From: Membranipora membranacea
Lineage: Eukaryota > Bryozoa > Gymnolaemata > Cheilostomatida > Membraniporidae
NCBI GenBank assembly: GCA_914767715.1
Contig: OU612069.1
Coordinates: 2,914,001 to 2,978,000, forward strand
Direction: 5' to 3'
DNA: 64,000 bases
Below are positions 61,801-64,000 of this stretch, piece after piece (position 1 is the first letter of the stretch; each line of letters begins with the position of its first letter). The position numbers were made by a program, and so were the translations under genes. The notes beneath the pieces were generated by a model. The model was not told where the DNA came from and ran no database searches. It saw only the letters and a list, made by a program, of their open reading frames with translations.

Positions 61801-64000
61801 GGAGGTAAGTCACTTAGTAACTTGCTAGCAAGGGCTGTCTCCGCAACTGCAAAGCAAAACATACTTTTAGAGGTTTCCTGCATTCTCCCTGCAGGATAGC
61901 CTTGTGACATAGTCTATCTCTGCAGCACAGCATTGGTGGCGCTGTCTTCCATCTAGAAAGGCAACTGCAAGAGTGCAATGTTATGAGATGGCAAAGCCAG
62001 TGTACCATAGAGGCCCAAATATTTTTGAATTTCGGGCTTACATTGGTTTTCCAATTTGGGTTCTTAGTTTAGGTGAGTTAATTCAGGCTTAGAGTGGGTT
62101 TCTGACCGGTGTTGTTCAATTATGCAGATAAGTTGACAATGTAAACGCAGCTTAAGGCCTACCGTAGTCAAAACTTGACTAGCTACATTGATGAACACTA
62201 TTTTGTGAGGAAGTAAAGTTAATACCAAGGAGATTGATACTAGGATCGGCAACAGCTGGTCAGAACTGCCGACATTATTGAATCTAAGACTTTTGATGGG
62301 TGCTTTAAAATGTGAGAGAGGGGTGCTGTGCTGAGGGTAATACTCAGTCAAGTGTACTCATGTTTAATCACAGATTCACAGGTTGGTACCTTGTCAGTAT
62401 CTGTTGGGAGATTTAAACCTGTGCACCGCTTGAAAATAACCGAAAAGAGACTTGACCAAAAATAGTGCATTGCTATAGACTCATAAATTTTGCATCAGAT
62501 GCTTACATGATAAGTAGTGAGGTCAACAACACATCATACGACCGGTTCTGCTTTTGATGACACGTGATGAGTGAGATATGCTGACAACGATGTTAATTTC
62601 TCGAAATATGATGAAGGAATCTTTGAGAAATTTTAAAAGAAGTCTTGTAAAATATAGTAAAAAAGCTAAAGTGGAGCTTTCTGTTTCTCTAGCCCAATTT
62701 TAATTACTGACTTCACTTACACAATGTAACTTCGACCAACTATCCCCTCAAGTAATCATGGTCGCCATTGTCCTTGTGTCATTGGGAAATCCAGAAAATT
62801 GCATTGTGGGATATTCATGAACAAGCCTTATTAAATGTGTTACCTGTACTCAATATTCATGAATTTATCATTATCGCATTATCTGAACAATTATGCAGTT
62901 TATGACAATCACTGCATGTCAGATATTACCATAACATGACAAATATTCATCTTAATTATTTGTGAGACCATCAATAATTCAGGAAGCCACCAATCCCATT
63001 GTAATATTTATATACGATCTCTGTAACACTGCTGCATTGTCTTTCCTTACACATGGTTTGCGGAAGTTGACTTTTCCACACCATAGCAAACTCAAAATGG
63101 TTAAAGATCAGAACTTTCAGTAGAACATGGTCAACACACTATAATGTTTATACCATTGAAACTGATTCGTTTAGGCTAGACATTACAAGTATCAATCTCA
63201 ATTATTAATGACACCATTATTATAACAGGAAGTCGCTGCCCCCATATTACTTAACTCTTTCTATAAGATTTCTGTAGCACCCTGATGCTGGTTGTTTTGC
63301 TTGCAGACTGTTCTGAGAAAGTATATGTTAAAGCGCCACTGTTGCATTCTAACTACACACAGCATAGCAAAATTTAAAATGGTTCTTTTTTAGTACCTTC
63401 CCATCTCAACTTTGAGTAAATATCAGATGAAACTGGGCCACTGGCTCTTCATGACCTAGAGCTGTATCTTAGTTAGACTCTTGAATGATACCAAAATCTT
63501 GATTCATTCGCAAATTATTTAAATGTTTATAACATCATTACCATGTTTCGTTTTAGGCTTAGGACAGGAGTGCAGCGCCACAGTATTACCTTGTGGTAGA
63601 ATAGCACTAGCAGACACTGGTGATTACACACACCATGCACAGCCCTGTGTTATACTAATGAACGACGAGGGCAAAGAAAGGCAAGTACTCACAACTCCAA
63701 ACAGGATAGATAGACTTATCAAACCAACAGCTATCATTGGTGAGTACCGGGCTTTACCGTAGAACCATCATGTTTCTCTGCATGGTTTTTCACACATAAC
63801 ATCTGGGCTCATTGGTCAATGACCTGCTTACTTTCACATAATATCCATGAATGTCTCAAATAACATATATTTAAGTTTTGAGGATGGATGCGCATAACTT
63901 CCTGAGATATAGTCAGATACAAAAAGCTCCTCTCAATTTTGTTAATTTGCTTGTTTTGATGGCTCCCTGCAGGTCACATGACTCGTCACAACGAACGAAC
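55827..64000 (+). CDS. RING-finger protein with possible C-terminal beta-propeller (3' partial)
   Basis: Exons 55827-56027, 58623-58806, 59650-59787, 61646-61804, 63557-63739 and 63973 to the window edge, all GT-AG. Phases are 0 then 1 throughout, giving 297 codons so far. A complete C3HC4 RING is at residues 38-80: C38, C41, C53, H55, C58, C61 from exon 1 and C77, C80 from exon 2 ([17 protein letters not shown]). RING domains recruit E2 enzymes for ubiquitin transfer. No B-box follows. The later exons give strand-rich sequence ([48 protein letters not shown]) suggestive of NHL- or WD-type propeller blades as in TRIM-like ligases; this is an inference. The ATG at 55827 follows a likely T-rich acceptor (55790-55805), so an upstream exon is possible. 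Introns hold five repeats. Confidence 0.8.
56039..56218 (+). repeat. Dispersed repeat family 2, copy 3
   Basis: CACTGACATCGAGATTACAC at 56039 on, as at 22683. It begins 12 bases after the splice donor of RING exon 1, so the element inserted almost at the exon edge. Confidence 0.8.
57489..58419. mobile_element. 931-bp element with long inverted ends and nested inverted repeat
   Basis: The left end AAGGTTATGATACCAGCGTT matches the inverse of the right end (ending 58419). Pairing continues inward for about 200 bp (GAGGCCGAAAAGGCTGTTTT, CAATCACGTTTTTGATGAGC). Inside the left half is a second inverted pair, TGTCAAAAGGTCCAGCACTA near 57703 and its complement near 57900. In RING intron 1. Confidence 0.85.
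58438..58486 (-). repeat. GC-rich dispersed repeat, copy 4 (inverted)
   Basis: Reverse complement reads AGTCTGAGCCCCCAGACTTTTGATCCCGCCCGACGGCC in two parts, closely matching 13388-13440. It lies about 20 bases beyond the end of the 931-bp element. Confidence 0.75.
59107..59149 (+). repeat. GCT/CAG-rich trinucleotide tract
   Basis: CTACAGCTGCTGCAGCTGCT followed by GCTGCTACAGCTGCAG, in a RING-gene intron. Confidence 0.8.
60527..60715. mobile_element. Foldback repeat, GGTGACATT ends
   Basis: GGTGACATTAGGATTCTATC and CCCAGATGGTCCCAGT on the left pair imperfectly with ACTGGGATGGCCATCTGGGA and GGGACAATGTGACC on the right. In the RING intron before exon 61646. Confidence 0.65.
63386..63510 (+). 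repeat. Palindromic MITE family 5, half copy
   Basis: TTTTTTAGTACCTTCCCATC, then ATCAGATGAAACTGGGC, TTAGTTAGACTCTTGAATGATACC and TGATTCATTCGCA match the right half of 47624-47936. The left half is absent or too diverged. Ends about 45 bases before a RING-gene exon. Confidence 0.65.

Overview
The window is nuclear DNA of an animal. Genes are split by GT-AG introns of about 0.1 to 6 kb, the base composition is AT-rich, non-coding sequence is full of foldback and SINE-like repeats, and the gene families are animal or general eukaryotic (TSC22 leucine zipper, COG6, caspase, RING finger). The TSC22 and caspase sequences are far from vertebrate ones, which suggests an invertebrate, possibly an early-branching marine one. 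The sequence alone does not fix the phylum.

Layout. (1) 1-17.5 kb, plus strand: two TSC22-domain genes or modules in tandem, with identical exon sizes and intron phases (exons at 1304-1826, and 10515-17448). A decayed non-LTR-type retroelement 3' end (about 6.2-7.4 kb) and a tRNA-like repeat lie between them. (2) 20.3-25.4 kb, plus strand: a four-exon gene for an unrecognised 141-residue membrane protein. Its last intron holds a 2-kb element with terminal inverted repeats of about 330 bp. (3) 25.5-27.2 kb: a 300-bp hAT-like element with a perfect 8-bp target duplication, and a SINE. (4) 27.25-35.9 kb, minus strand: the most unusual gene, about 1,820 codons. About 25 degenerate ankyrin repeats are followed by a degenerate caspase-like module lacking the catalytic Cys, then a caspase domain with both catalytic residues. 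The ankyrin exon carries one homopolymer frameshift and one in-frame amber stop. (5) 37.9-48.3 kb, minus strand: the C-terminal 473 residues of COG6 in eleven exons, with introns holding a minisatellite and several foldback elements. The 5' exons were not found. (6) 48.3-55.8 kb: no gene recognised, several repeats. (7) 55.8-64.0 kb, plus strand: a RING-finger gene whose remaining exons may form a beta-propeller; it runs off the window end.

The genes do not form one pathway and should be read as independent neighbours. TSC22 is a transcription regulator, COG6 a Golgi tether, the RING protein a probable ubiquitin ligase, and the ankyrin-caspase gene a candidate scaffolded death or immune protease. 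All exon boundaries were deduced by eye from open frame, splice dinucleotides and matching intron phase. No alignment or expression data were used.
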